Of a DNA stretch of 64,000 bases, positions 33,105-44,420 are shown in pieces. How positions within the stretch are numbered: position 1 is the first letter of the stretch; every line of letters starts with the position of its first letter. The notes beneath the pieces were generated by a model that made no database searches, had not been told where the DNA came from, and worked only from the letters and a program-made list of their open reading frames with translations. A program made the translations under genes and the position numbers. Origin of the DNA: Chryseobacterium taeanense (lineage in GTDB: Bacteria > Bacteroidota > Bacteroidia > Flavobacteriales > Weeksellaceae); NCBI RefSeq assembly GCF_900099685.1, contig NZ_FNDW01000007.1:1-64000 (forward strand), written 5' to 3'.

Positions 33105-34997
33105 TTAAATTTTAGATATTAAAATTTTTGAGTTGTCGATGCTAATAGTTTTTTTTCTGAAATTGACGTAATCGTTATATTTTTCTTTCGGATAAAGACC
33201 TTTATTGATACGAATGGTTCTGCTGACTTTCAAACCGTCACCGTTTTTTACAAAACTCAGCTTATATGTTCCGAATTCAGAATTCAGAACAACATTTTCT
33301 GGAAGCTCTTCTACTTTATAATTCTGTGGTAAAGTAAAGTTAATCTCATACTCATCTTCAAAAGACTGTCTTAGTTCAAAAGGCAATTCTCTATTGTCCT
33401 CTTTTTTATATACATTATCAGAGTAAATCGGGACTGCTCTGAAAATCATGCTGCTTCCCGCATTTTTAGAATAATTATTTGCTTTGAAGTCCAGATCATA
33501 TTTAGCAACCGCGTTATCTTTATCATTAAGAAAATTTTTCAGTTCGATTTTCTCAAAATGCAGAACATCCAGCATATTCTTCACGGCTTCTGTTCTTTCT
33601 TTAGGAGACAAGCCGGCAAGGATAAGATTGTTGTCGTACTGAAGTCCTGTGTAGGAAAAATTACCTTCTCCGAGAATACTGTTATCTTCGTTGATTTTAA
33701 TTTTAAGCAATTGTTTTTCTTTGCTTTGTTCAGCAGAGTAAACAGGTGTATCAATCAATTCGATTCCTTCTTTTCTGATTGATAGAACATTCCTGGCCAT
33801 GGTATTATAGCTTAAATGATTAAAAGCTACCTGCTGTGAAGTGTTCTCAAGCCAGATATTTCCTTTTTCGGTAGGAACCATTAAAATAACATGATTACCA
33901 CCCATTTTAGGAAAATCTTTATCAAAAGATACAGGTGAAGCACCTGAATTCACTACACAATAATATGAAGGAATCCCAGCTTCGTCCAGTAAAGTCTTCA
34001 TATAATTGGTAAGCCCTTTACAATCACCATATCCCTTTTTCTGTACTTCATCCGGAAGCATAGGTTGCCACCCTCCTATTCCCAGCGCAACGAAAATATA
34101 TCTTGTTTTACTCTGCATATACTGATATAGTTTTTTGACTTTTTCTTCTGTTGTCCCTTGAAGATTAAGACTCGTAACTTCAGCTTTGATGGCGGGAGTT
34201 GATATTGAAACCGGTTGCAGAATGCTATTGTAATACCAGCTTCCAAAATCACTCCAATTTGCAATACTTCCCTGTTTGCCTTCAAGATTAAATTTTGTTA
34301 ACGCAAAACTTACTTTAGGCAAAATTTTCACAGGCTGAGGCAATAAAAAAGCATCATCAATAGCAGGAACATTTTTATAGGAATAAATCTTTTCGCCGGC
34401 ACTTTCGGATTCACTGACCGAAGTATAATTATAAGCAGAGGGATAAATTTTCGATTTCAGCTCAATTCCTGACTTATTGATAATCTTCATCTCTGCTTCT
34501 TCTAATGAAACTTTTGTAGTATTGAAAGGGATAAAATCCGGCAAAAAGACCGTATTTTCATCACCGATCTGATAAGAAAATTCAACGGTGTAAGGGTACT
34601 GTGTCGGCGTATAAGATAATGCCATTATCCGGTTATCCGAATAAAATGTTCCCTGATTATTGTTGGCAAAATCCCCAAAATCTGATTTGGAATAAGATTT
34701 TATCTTTTTACCGGATTCATCGTATATATTAACTTTTACATCGGAAATGCTGTTTCCTTTTTCATAAGGAATATATACCAGAGCATTCGCCTCTCCGTCT
34801 TTATTAAGAACAGTCTTTACGGTATAAAACTGATATCTGATATCATCTATTTTGTTGATCTGTATTGTGGTAAGATCTTTTCTGATGACTGCATCAGCGT
34901 TTTTTTTAAAATTTTCAGGAATTGCTGAAGCCGGGAAACTCTGAGCATAATACAATGATGCTACAGAAAAGGCCACGGTACAAAGTATTTTAATCAT
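33105..34997 (-). CDS. Secreted DUF3857/transglutaminase-like protein, catalytic residues present
   Basis: 630 aa, signal peptide (CTVAFSVASLYYAQS). DUF3857 part about 35-230 (TVKTVLNKDGEANALVYIPYEKGNSISDVKVNIYDESGK), transglutaminase-like core about 280-400 with Cys in KKGYGDCKGLTNYMKTLL, His in GGNHVILM and an acidic residue in IWLENTSQQ, then a C-terminal beta domain. The enzyme class would be a periplasmic cysteine transglutaminase or protease-like protein; the substrate is unknown. It is the first of two paralogous genes in one operon. Confidence 0.85.
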   Translation of the reverse strand: MIKILCTVAFSVASLYYAQSFPASAIPENFKKNADAVIRKDLTTIQINKIDDIRYQFYTVKTVLNKDGEANALVYIPYEKGNSISDVKVNIYDESGKKIKSYSKSDFGDFANNNQGTFYSDNRIMALSYTPTQYPYTVEFSYQIGDENTVFLPDFIPFNTTKVSLEEAEMKIINKSGIELKSKIYPSAYNYTSVSESESAGEKIYSYKNVPAIDDAFLLPQPVKILPKVSFALTKFNLEGKQGSIANWSDFGSWYYNSILQPVSISTPAIKAEVTSLNLQGTTEEKVKKLYQYMQSKTRYIFVALGIGGWQPMLPDEVQKKGYGDCKGLTNYMKTLLDEAGIPSYYCVVNSGASPVSFDKDFPKMGGNHVILMVPTEKGNIWLENTSQQVAFNHLSYNTMARNVLSIRKEGIELIDTPVYSAEQSKEKQLLKIKINEDNSILGEGNFSYTGLQYDNNLILAGLSPKERTEAVKNMLDVLHFEKIELKNFLNDKDNAVAKYDLDFKANNYSKNAGSSMIFRAVPIYSDNVYKKEDNRELPFELRQSFEDEYEINFTLPQNYKVEELPENVVLNSEFGTYKLSFVKNGDGLKVSRTIRINKGLYPKEKYNDYVNFRKKTISIDNSKILISKI

Positions 34998-35013
34998 GGT
35001 TATTAAAATTTAG

Positions 35014-35021
35014 CAAAAATA
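35014..35021 (-). promoter_or_regulatory. Promoter -7 box (TATTTTTG) of the DUF3857 pair
   Basis: Exact TAnnTTTG on the minus strand, about 17 nt before the start codon. Confidence 0.55.
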
Positions 35022-35072
35022 ATAAAATCTCTGCAAGACTTAAAATTAAATTTAATACATCAAATGTGAAGG

Positions 35073-35097
35073 AAAAAGACCCCATTGCTGAGGTCTT
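35073..35097 (-). terminator. Terminator after gyrB
   Basis: Stem aagacc / ggtctt with a 10-nt loop and five T on the minus strand. Confidence 0.6.
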
Positions 35098-35119
35098 ATA
35101 TTATTTAAATAATGGCTAA

Positions 35120-37123
<2,004 letters not shown>

Positions 37124-37188
37124 TTAAAATATATCAAAAACACTTTGTCTTTTCCACAGAAATAAGGTGTAATTTATCTTAAAAGCAT

Positions 37189-37196
37189 CAAAGTTA
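37189..37196 (-). promoter_or_regulatory. Candidate promoter -7 box (TAACTTTG) of gyrB
   Basis: Exact TAnnTTTG on the minus strand, implying a leader of about 130 nt; no good -33 element is seen. Confidence 0.35.
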
Positions 37197-37278
37197 AAAC
37201 CTATTTTTCAAACGATTGCTGTCGTAAATCATGCTTTACATCTCTAATTTATGCGTAAATTTATTAATTCAAAAATTG

Positions 37279-38628
37279 ATGATTATGGACGACTTTCTTG
37301 CAGCCCGCGCCCAAATGGCTATGTCCCTAGGCTTTCATATTATTTTTTCATGTGTTGGAATGGTAATGCCTTTTCTGATGGCTTTTGCCCACTGGAAATA
37401 TTTGAAAACAAACAATGAAATCTATAAAGGACTTACCAAAGCGTGGAGTAAAGGTGTTGCCATCTTATTTGCAACTGGAGCTGTTTCCGGGACAATGCTT
37501 TCTTTTGAACTTGGGCTTCTCTGGCCACAATTTATGAAACACGCCGGACCTATTTTCGGGATGCCCTTTTCTTTGGAAGGAACAGCCTTTTTCATTGAAG
37601 CTATTGCCATCGGTTTTTTCTTATATGGCTGGGACAGATTCAATAAATGGTTTCACTGGTTCTGCGGATTTTTGGTCGGGGTAAGTGGTCTTGCCTCAGG
37701 AATTTTAGTTGTTGCGGCCAATGCATGGATGAATTCACCTGCCGGATTCGATTATGTTAATGGCCAATATTCAAATATAGATCCTATCAAAGCCATGTTC
37801 AATGATGCTTGGTTTCCTCAGGCGCTACACATGACGGTTGCCGCTTTTTGCGCAACAGGATTTGCGGTTGCCGGCGTTCATGCTTATATGATTTTACGAA
37901 AAAAGAATATTGAATTTCATACCAAAGCCTTTAAAATCGCTGCCGGATTTGCTTTGATCGGAGCATTTGGAGCGCCGCTGAGTGGCGATGTTGCAGCAAA
38001 ATCTGTAGCAGAACGACAACCTATAAAATTGGCCGCCATGGAAGCACATTTTAAAACAGAAAAAGGCGCAGCTTTTGTTATCGGTGGTATTCCGGATGAA
38101 GATAAAGGAGAAATAAAATATGCTATAAAAATTCCTAAGGTTTTAAGTTTTCTTGTAAGTAATGATTTTAACGCTGAAGTAAAAGGTCTGAACGATTTCC
38201 CACGAGATGAATGGCCTCCCGTAATAGTTGTCCATTTTGCATTTCAGATTATGATTTTCTTTGGGGTTATCATGATAATCATAGGAATTATTTATTTGTA
38301 CGCCGTATTTTTTAAAAAGGAATGGCTGAATAAAAACTGGCTGCTGAAAACATTCTTAATTGCCACTCCCTTCGGATATATTGCACTGGAAGCAGGCTGG
38401 ACAGTAACTGAAGTAGGCAGACAACCCTGGATCATCTACGGCATCATGAGAACTGTGGACGCAGTGACTCCGATGCCGGGAATACAATATTCTTTTTATT
38501 TCTTTACTGCCGTTTTCGTTTCGCTGTCATTTGTGATCGTATTTCTTCTGACAAGACAGATCAAAATGGTTCCGAAACTTTACGATCCTACTGATCCTCA
38601 GTTTAACGCTAAACAAAAAAAATTATGA
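37279..38628 (+). CDS. cydA: Cytochrome bd ubiquinol oxidase subunit I
   Basis: 449 aa from the ATG at 37279 (a second ATG two codons on is equally possible; the frame is open to 37231 but those residues are not family-like). Motifs: ARAQMAMSLGFHIIFSCVGMVMP (heme b ligand His), FELGLLWPQFM, FSLEGTAFFIEAIAIGFFLYGWDRF, and GWTVTEVGRQPW near the C-terminus. It is the quinol-oxidising, heme-bearing subunit of the high-affinity bd oxidase in the inner membrane. cydB overlaps its stop by ATGA. Confidence 0.95.
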   Translation: MIMDDFLAARAQMAMSLGFHIIFSCVGMVMPFLMAFAHWKYLKTNNEIYKGLTKAWSKGVAILFATGAVSGTMLSFELGLLWPQFMKHAGPIFGMPFSLEGTAFFIEAIAIGFFLYGWDRFNKWFHWFCGFLVGVSGLASGILVVAANAWMNSPAGFDYVNGQYSNIDPIKAMFNDAWFPQALHMTVAAFCATGFAVAGVHAYMILRKKNIEFHTKAFKIAAGFALIGAFGAPLSGDVAAKSVAERQPIKLAAMEAHFKTEKGAAFVIGGIPDEDKGEIKYAIKIPKVLSFLVSNDFNAEVKGLNDFPRDEWPPVIVVHFAFQIMIFFGVIMIIIGIIYLYAVFFKKEWLNKNWLLKTFLIATPFGYIALEAGWTVTEVGRQPWIIYGIMRTVDAVTPMPGIQYSFYFFTAVFVSLSFVIVFLLTRQIKMVPKLYDPTDPQFNAKQKKL

Positions 38629-39629
38629 TATATGTAGTTATCGGTTTTCTATGGCTGTCGATTTGCCTGTATGTGATTTTGGGCGGAGCAGATTTCGGAG
38701 CCGGAATTGTAGAACTTTTTACCAGAAAAAAGAACCGTTCCAAAACGAAAGTCATTATGTACGAATCGATAGCACCGGTTTGGGAAGCCAACCATATGTG
38801 GCTGATTATTGCTATCGTTATTCTTTTCGTAGGTTTTCCTGAAATTTACACTACGCTTTCAACCTACCTCCACATTCCTCTGGTTTTAATGCTCATAGGA
38901 ATTATAGCAAGAGGAACTGCATTTACATTCAGACATTATGATGCCGTGAAAGATGACTGGCAAAATGTATATGCACAGATCTTTTATTTTTCGAGTTTGC
39001 TGACTCCTTTTTTTCTGGGTTTAATTGCGGCTGCTACGATTTCGCATTCGATTAATCCTGACGCTACCGGATTTTTAGATTTATATATTTTCAGCTGGCT
39101 GAATTGGTTCGGGATTGCTGTCGGGCTTTTCACCGTTGCTATTTGTGCTTATCTTGCTTCTATTTTTGCGTTGAGAGAAACTGTGGATAGGATGGAATTA
39201 AGTTTAATGATCAGAAAATCAAAACAGACCATGATTTTTGTTGTGATTACCGGTGCTTTGGTATTCCTCACGGCTTATCTTTCTGATATCCCTCTAGTGA
39301 TGTGGGTATTTTCAAAACCGTTGGGAATCATGGCTACTGTTTTTGCAACCATTTGCTTAATACTAATTCTAAGAGCAATGAGCAATCGAAAACTTCTTCC
39401 CGTAAGGGCTTTGGCAGGCTTTCAGGTCATTATGATTCTGGTTGCGGCAACCTATCAGCACAATCCGAATATTATTCTTTTCGGAAACGGTCAGCATCTT
39501 TCTTTGCTTGAGCATGTAGCTGCACCGAAAACTATTTCCGCTTTAGGGTGGGCTTTGATGCTGGGATGTATATTTATTTTACCATTTTTATTTTATTTAA
39601 TGGCATCATTTAGTAAGCTGAGAAAATGA
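38625..39629 (+). CDS. cydB: Cytochrome bd ubiquinol oxidase subunit II
   Basis: 334 aa, about eight TM helices. Starts GFLWLSICLYVILGGADFGAGIVELFTR; APVWEANHMWLIIAIVILFVGFPEIYT is the CydB signature. It partners CydA. The gene overlaps cydA by 4 nt (ATGA), giving coupled translation. cydCD, the assembly transporter, is not in the window. Confidence 0.95.
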   Translation: MIYVVIGFLWLSICLYVILGGADFGAGIVELFTRKKNRSKTKVIMYESIAPVWEANHMWLIIAIVILFVGFPEIYTTLSTYLHIPLVLMLIGIIARGTAFTFRHYDAVKDDWQNVYAQIFYFSSLLTPFFLGLIAAATISHSINPDATGFLDLYIFSWLNWFGIAVGLFTVAICAYLASIFALRETVDRMELSLMIRKSKQTMIFVVITGALVFLTAYLSDIPLVMWVFSKPLGIMATVFATICLILILRAMSNRKLLPVRALAGFQVIMILVAATYQHNPNIILFGNGQHLSLLEHVAAPKTISALGWALMLGCIFILPFLFYLMASFSKLRK

Positions 39630-39631
39630 AA

Positions 39632-40501
39632 TTAGTTGATTTTTTGTTCTGGCCATGAAACATCCAAAGTTCTTATAGGGAACGGAATGGTAATATGGTT
39701 AAGATCAAAAGATCTTTTAATTGCAATGATTGCCTGATGTCCCAATTTTAAATAGCTTATCTGATCCGTAGAGTTACACCATAATCTAATCGTAAAATTG
39801 ATAGAACTTTCACCAAATTCTTTATAAAACAGAGTGACTTCTTCCGAAGGATCAAGACCTTCTAAGTTTTTCACTGCCTCTACAGCAAGTTTTGCAGCCT
39901 GCTCCAAATCATCATTGTAAGAAACTCCAACTTCCAGATCAAGTCTTCTTTTGCCTAAAAGGGAATAGTTCTCAATTGCGCTCTGAAAAACATCCTTATT
40001 GGGAATAATTACCATTTTTCCCTGAAATGTCATGATTACCGTATCTCGTAGATTTACCTCCACTACTTTTCCCATATAATCTTTAATAGAAACAATGTCA
40101 CCGATCTGAAGCGGCTTTCTGAATGTAATGAAAATACCAGAAATAAAGTTGGCCGCAATATCCTGAAAAGCAAACGCCAGAGCTAACCCCAATATTCCGG
40201 CTCCTGCAAGAATAGAAGTTACCGCTTTATCTAATTTTAAAATGCTTAAAGCCGTAAAAAAAACAATTCCCAGAAAAACAACATACACAAAAGTGCTGAA
40301 AAGATTATTTATTGTAATATTTCCGGAAACCTTGTTAGAGATTTTTTCAGCAAGCTTGCGAATATATTTTGCTATAAAAAAGCCGATAACAAGGATTAAT
40401 GCAGCGAGAAGAAGATTTGGTAGTATTTTAACCAATTCATTAAACCAAATTTCAAGCTTATCGTTTAAAAGATTAATTGCTTTGTTGAGATCAAACATCA
40501 T
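39632..40501 (-). CDS. Small-conductance mechanosensitive channel (MscS family)
   Basis: 289 aa, the size of E. coli MscS. An N-terminal helix pair, TM3 with the Gly/Ala-rich pore helix ILAGAGILGLALAFAFQDIAANFISGIFI, then the beta domain (FQIGD-like LQIGDIVSIKDYMGKVVEVNLRDTVIMTFQGKMVIIPNKDVF) with the MscS PNxxV-type signature. It releases solutes on osmotic down-shock. It is convergent with cydB, with a 2-nt gap. Confidence 0.92.
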   Translation of the reverse strand: MMFDLNKAINLLNDKLEIWFNELVKILPNLLLAALILVIGFFIAKYIRKLAEKISNKVSGNITINNLFSTFVYVVFLGIVFFTALSILKLDKAVTSILAGAGILGLALAFAFQDIAANFISGIFITFRKPLQIGDIVSIKDYMGKVVEVNLRDTVIMTFQGKMVIIPNKDVFQSAIENYSLLGKRRLDLEVGVSYNDDLEQAAKLAVEAVKNLEGLDPSEEVTLFYKEFGESSINFTIRLWCNSTDQISYLKLGHQAIIAIKRSFDLNHITIPFPIRTLDVSWPEQKIN

Positions 40502-40612
40502 GAAGACTTTTAGAATAAGTACTAAAATACATAAATTATCACAAATTGATATATCATTTTTTTATTGATGCAAATTCTATGCGTCTCAGTAAAATAGTCT
40601 GTTACATTGAAA

Positions 40613-40647
40613 AAGTTCGGGCGGAAGCTTCGCTTCCGCCCGAACTT
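40613..40647. repeat. 16-bp perfect hairpin, probable lysS terminator
   Basis: Arms 40613-40628 and 40632-40647 are perfectly complementary with a ttc loop; the apex ggaagc / gcttcc with ttc loop resembles that of the 28-bp inverted repeat at 15861. It lies just past the lysS stop on the minus strand. Confidence 0.7.
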
Positions 40648-40669
40648 AATTATCTAAATTGAAAAAATT

Positions 40670-42367
40670 TTAAACCAGTTTCATCAAAAGATTCTCATCA
40701 ATCTTCTCCACTTTCACCAAATTATTTTTAGTTAAAGTTTTTGAAGCTTTATCCCATTTTTTACCGGAAAGCTGACTTCTTTCTTTCACTTCTACTAAAG
40801 CAAATTGTTCTCCGGATTTCAAAATTTCAAGAATAATTTTCTCGTCTTCTCCCAATTCGATTTGAGGAACTGCTTTTTCAGGTTTCATCTGCGGGAAGAA
40901 TAATACTTCCTGAATCGATGCATTATTTGTTAAAAACATAATCAATCTGTCCATTCCGATTCCTAAACCAGAAGTTGGTGGCATTCCATATTCCAACGCT
41001 CTAAGAAAATCTTCATCGATAAATTGACCTGCTTCATCATCACCTTTTTCAGATAACTTCAACTGATCTTCAAAACGTTCTCTCTGATCGATCGGATCAT
41101 TAAGCTCAGAATAAGCATTGGCAATTTCTTTACCACACACCATTAATTCAAAACGTTCAGTAAGACCTTCTTTACTTCTGTGTTTTTTGGTCAATGGAGA
41201 CATTTCTACAGGATAATCCGTAATAAATGTTGGCTGAATAAAGTTTCCTTCACATTTTTCACCGAAAATTTCATCAATTAATTTCCCTTTACCCATCGTA
41301 TCATTTACGTCGATACCGATAGATTTTGCAAAATCGAACAATTCCTGTTCTGTTTTCCCGGTAATATCAAAACCTGTGAATTTCAGGATCGCATCCGTCA
41401 TGGAAATTCTTTCATAAGGTGCTTTGAAATCAACTTCATACTCTCCGAAAGTCGCTTTGCTGGTTCCGTTTACCTGAATGGCACAGAATTCCAACAACTT
41501 TTCCGTGAAATCCATCATCCAGTTGTAGTCTTTATAGGCTACATAGATCTCCATCGCTGTAAATTCCGGGTTATGTGTTCTGTCCATTCCTTCATTTCTG
41601 AAGTTTTTTGAGAATTCATAAACACCATCGAATCCACCTACGATTAATCTTTTCAGATACAATTCGTTCGCAATTCTTAAATATAAAGGAATATCTAAAG
41701 CATTATGATGCGTAATGAAAGGCCTTGCTGCCGCACCGCCAGGAATCGATTGCAAAATAGGAGTTTCAACCTCAAAATATCCGGCATCGTTGAAGAACGT
41801 TCTCATCGCATTGAACAATTTTGTTCTCTTTACAAAAACTTCTTTTACCTGAGGATTTACGGTTAAATCTACATAACGCTGTCTGTATCTCATTTCAGGA
41901 TCGTTGAACGCATCGTGTACGACTCCGTTTTCATCTGTTTTTGCCTGAGGCAGAGGTCTCAATGATTTTGTTAATAAAGTAAAATTCTTTACCAAAACCG
42001 TCTTCTCACCAACCTGAGTAGTGAATAATTCTCCTTCAACACCGATAATATCTCCAATATCTAAAAGGTGTTTGTAAACTTCGTTATATAACGTTTTATC
42101 TTCACCGGTACAGATTTCATCTCTGTTAAAATACACCTGGATTCTGCCTGTAGAATCCTGCAGCTCAGCAAAAGAAGCTTTCCCTTGAATTCTTCTGGAC
42201 ATTAATCTTCCTGCAATCTTAACCTGTTTATTATCAGCGAAATCCTGTTTTATAGATTCTGTAGTATCTGTAATTACGTATTCATCTGCAGGGAACGCAT
42301 TGATTCCCATTTCAACAAGCTTGTTCAGCTTTTCTCGTCTAATGATTTCTTGTTCTGATAATTGCAT
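40670..42367 (-). CDS. lysS: Lysine--tRNA ligase, class II
   Basis: 565 aa. N-terminal OB anticodon-binding domain (VKIAGRLMSRRIQGKASFAELQDSTGRIQVY), class II motif 1 region ETPILQSIPGGAAARPF, motif 2 FRNEGMDRTHNPEFTAMEIY and motif 3 GLGIGMDRLIMFLTN. It is longer than E. coli LysS (about 505 aa) because of a C-terminal extension of about 65 residues (GEDEKIILEILKSGEQFALVEVKERSQ...), which looks like a small winged helix and is seen in other Flavobacteria as I recall. Confidence 0.96.
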   Translation of the reverse strand: MQLSEQEIIRREKLNKLVEMGINAFPADEYVITDTTESIKQDFADNKQVKIAGRLMSRRIQGKASFAELQDSTGRIQVYFNRDEICTGEDKTLYNEVYKHLLDIGDIIGVEGELFTTQVGEKTVLVKNFTLLTKSLRPLPQAKTDENGVVHDAFNDPEMRYRQRYVDLTVNPQVKEVFVKRTKLFNAMRTFFNDAGYFEVETPILQSIPGGAAARPFITHHNALDIPLYLRIANELYLKRLIVGGFDGVYEFSKNFRNEGMDRTHNPEFTAMEIYVAYKDYNWMMDFTEKLLEFCAIQVNGTSKATFGEYEVDFKAPYERISMTDAILKFTGFDITGKTEQELFDFAKSIGIDVNDTMGKGKLIDEIFGEKCEGNFIQPTFITDYPVEMSPLTKKHRSKEGLTERFELMVCGKEIANAYSELNDPIDQRERFEDQLKLSEKGDDEAGQFIDEDFLRALEYGMPPTSGLGIGMDRLIMFLTNNASIQEVLFFPQMKPEKAVPQIELGEDEKIILEILKSGEQFALVEVKERSQLSGKKWDKASKTLTKNNLVKVEKIDENLLMKLV

Positions 42368-42389
42368 TGTATTTATTTAAAATAACGTG

Positions 42390-42397
42390 CAAAATTA
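42390..42397 (-). promoter_or_regulatory. Promoter -7 box (TAATTTTG) of lysS
   Basis: Exact TAnnTTTG on the minus strand, about 23 nt before the start codon. Confidence 0.5.
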
Positions 42398-42491
42398 GTG
42401 ATTTTTGAATTGATGGTCAACGACTTTTTCCAGAAATATAATTTATTTCATTCAAAATTAATTCAGTTAAAAAAATTTAACCTAAATTTTA

Positions 42492-43418
42492 TCAGAACCA
42501 GTCACTGCGATTTTGTTGAGGAATGAACGTCCAGGCTAATATTCTGCTTACTTTCTGTCCCTGAGCCATATCAATCGTTTTGAATTCTATTGCCTTCACT
42601 TTTTTCAGCAGTGTTGTTAATTTATATAAGTTATCCTTTTTTGAAACTAAGCAGGTAAACCAAAGAACCTGAGACCGATACAAAAAGCTTTCCTGAATCA
42701 TTTTTGTGATAAAAGCCAATTCACCGCCTTCGCACCAAAGTTCAGATTGCTGTCCGCTAAAATTAAGTAAAGGTTTTCTGATTTTTGATTTGTTAAGGTT
42801 TCGTGTTTTCCTGAGATTTCCTTTTACGGCAGACTCTTCAGAATCATGAAAAGGCGGATTACACATTGAAAACGAGAAGCGATCTTCAGGATTGATGATA
42901 TTTTTAAATATAAATTCAGGATGAGATTGCTGCTTTAAATGAATTCCAGATAATAACTCCGGATTATGATCTAAAATCTGTCGGGCATTCTTTAAAGAAT
43001 CTTCATTAATATCTGTTCCCAGCATTTCCCAACCATAAGATTGATGCGCTATTAAAGGATACACCAGATTGGCTCCGACACCAATATCTAACCCCTTTAT
43101 TTTTGGGCCTATCGGAATTTCTCCTTGCTGTTCAGCCAATAAATCAGCGATGTAGTGAACATAATCTGCCCTTCCGGGAATGGGAGGACAAAGATTATTC
43201 TCCGGAATATCCCAGTTTTTAACATGATAAAAACTTTCTAATAAAGCTTTGTTAAGCAGTTTTACAGCTTTGGGAATACTGAAATTTATGGTTACCGTTT
43301 GATATGAATTGGTAAACACATATTGTTTCAGTTCCGGCACACAAGAAATAAGCCGATCAAAATCATAAGGATCACGATGCAGATTTCTTGTATGCAGACT
43401 GGATTTTTCGGCAGGCAT
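42492..43418 (-). CDS. rlmF: 23S rRNA (adenine(1618)-N6)-methyltransferase
   Basis: 308 aa. N-terminal SLHTRNLHRDPYDFDRL and then the SAM fold: GLDIGVGANLVYPLI (motif I), GTDINEDSLKNARQIL, and the N6-adenine catalytic motif CNPPFHDSEESA (Asn-Pro-Pro-Phe). GRADYVHYIADLL is an RlmF signature. It methylates A1618 of 23S rRNA. It follows the cytochrome gene by 2 nt on the same strand and so may share its transcript. Confidence 0.93.
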   Translation of the reverse strand: MPAEKSSLHTRNLHRDPYDFDRLISCVPELKQYVFTNSYQTVTINFSIPKAVKLLNKALLESFYHVKNWDIPENNLCPPIPGRADYVHYIADLLAEQQGEIPIGPKIKGLDIGVGANLVYPLIAHQSYGWEMLGTDINEDSLKNARQILDHNPELLSGIHLKQQSHPEFIFKNIINPEDRFSFSMCNPPFHDSEESAVKGNLRKTRNLNKSKIRKPLLNFSGQQSELWCEGGELAFITKMIQESFLYRSQVLWFTCLVSKKDNLYKLTTLLKKVKAIEFKTIDMAQGQKVSRILAWTFIPQQNRSDWF

Positions 43419-43420
43419 CT

Positions 43421-43795
43421 TTATTTTTTCTGCCTTAGAATATATTCTACCATTTTTTTAGCTTCCTCTTTCGACACCTGTGTATGGGGAGTCATCGGAA
43501 CATTCCCCCAGACACCGCTTCCACCCTCTATAATTTTTGAAGCCAATAGTTCAATATCTTTATCAGAGTATTTACCTGCAATTTCCTGATAAGAAGGACC
43601 TATCATTTTTTCACTAAGAGAATGACAGCCCGAGCAGTCGAGACTTCCGACAAGCTGTTCTCCGGAAAGTTTTGCGCTGGCAGATTCTGTGCCGGACATC
43701 TTTTCAGTGGAAGCATTTTCCACCGGCATACGTTCCTTTTTAGAGCAGGAAAGTATAGAAATACCGATAAAAGCTGTCAGAAAAAGTTTTCTCAT
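43421..43795 (-). CDS. Small c-type cytochrome lipoprotein
   Basis: 124 aa. Lipobox at ISILSCSKK; heme-binding CSGCHSLSEKMIGPSY (CxxCH) about residue 54, with a distal Met in the MTPHTQ segment, as in class I cytochrome c. Its ATG overlaps by one base the stop of the upstream small lipoprotein gene. It may be an electron carrier at the membrane; cydAB lies nearby but in the other direction. Confidence 0.88.
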   Translation of the reverse strand: MRKLFLTAFIGISILSCSKKERMPVENASTEKMSGTESASAKLSGEQLVGSLDCSGCHSLSEKMIGPSYQEIAGKYSDKDIELLASKIIEGGSGVWGNVPMTPHTQVSKEEAKKMVEYILRQKK

Positions 43796-44022
43796 TATTT
43801 TTTTGTAAGCGTATCTGCTTTTGCATCTTTTGCAGGAACCGACATAGCTGCATTCACATCAGCTTCAGGTTTACCTTTTGTTGTTGCGCTTGAGTCTACT
43901 ACAGTAGGTGCATCAGGTTCCGGCAACATCGTATTGCTGTCTTGTAAGTCATGATTCGGCTTTTTAGAACAGTTAGCCACTAATAAACCTCCGATAAATG
44001 CGATTGCTAATACTTTTTTCAT
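43795..44022 (-). CDS. Short lipoprotein, unknown function
   Basis: 75 aa from the ATG at 44022, which puts a clean lipoprotein signal first (MKKVLAIAFIGGLLVANCSKK). The mature 57 residues are Asp/Ala/Lys-rich and probably disordered. The upstream in-frame ATG at 44076 adds only hydrophobic AT-rich coding and is rejected. It is coupled by a one-base overlap (TAATG) to the cytochrome gene. Confidence 0.7.
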   Translation of the reverse strand: MKKVLAIAFIGGLLVANCSKKPNHDLQDSNTMLPEPDAPTVVDSSATTKGKPEADVNAAMSVPAKDAKADTLTKK

Positions 44023-44044
44023 TTTTCTCAATAAAATTATTAAG

Positions 44045-44052
44045 CAAAAATA
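44045..44052 (-). promoter_or_regulatory. Promoter -7 box (TATTTTTG) of the lipoprotein/cytochrome operon
   Basis: Exact TAnnTTTG on the minus strand, about 23 nt before the start codon. Confidence 0.55.
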
Positions 44053-44236
44053 TAAAAAATAAAGTTTTAAAATCATGATAAAAGTGCATTTTCACAATAT
44101 TTTTTGAATAGATCATAGTAGTAAAAGATTGCCTTAAACTTCTTGATGTTTTGAATTTCACAATGAATCCTATTGATTTCCAGTTTGAAAACCAATGACA
44201 TTCGTTAAAAAAAATTAATTTTCATTTTTTTCATTT

Positions 44237-44264
44237 TTTGTATTGAAAAAAATATATACATTTG
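44237..44264 (+). promoter_or_regulatory. trp operon promoter
   Basis: TTTG (44237-44240), 16 nt, then TACATTTG (44257-44264): both halves of the Bacteroidetes promoter. The start codon of the leader peptide is at 44269, so the RNA would begin at or next to it. Confidence 0.75.
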
Positions 44265-44268
44265 TGGC

Positions 44269-44352
44269 ATGTTTAATATCAGCAACAATAATTGGTGGTG
44301 GCTTTCAAACTCTTCGTCGGGTCTGAAGTTATTGTCGTGTTGTGCATTATGA
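44269..44352 (+). CDS. trpL: trp leader peptide with three consecutive Trp codons
   Basis: 27 codons, reading MFNISNNNWWWLSNSSSG and a short tail before TGA. Residues 9-11 are three TGG codons in a row, in a genome where Trp is rare, placed just in front of an intrinsic terminator and trpE. This is the hallmark of ribosome-mediated attenuation. A stretch at 44315-44324 (cgtcgggtct) can pair with the 5' arm of the terminator (44387-44397), through WC and G-U pairs with one bulge, giving a possible antiterminator. Confidence 0.85.
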   Translation: MFNISNNNWWWLSNSSSGLKLLSCCAL

Positions 44353-44386
44353 TACAGCGATTTTAATTTAAAATTATATAATATAA

Positions 44387-44420
44387 AGACTTTGACGTAT
44401 GCCGTTGAAGTCTTTTTTTT
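44387..44420 (+). terminator. trp attenuator terminator
   Basis: 11-bp stem (agactttgacg / cgttgaagtct with two G-U pairs), loop tatgc, then eight T; it ends 27 nt before the trpE ATG. Confidence 0.88.
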
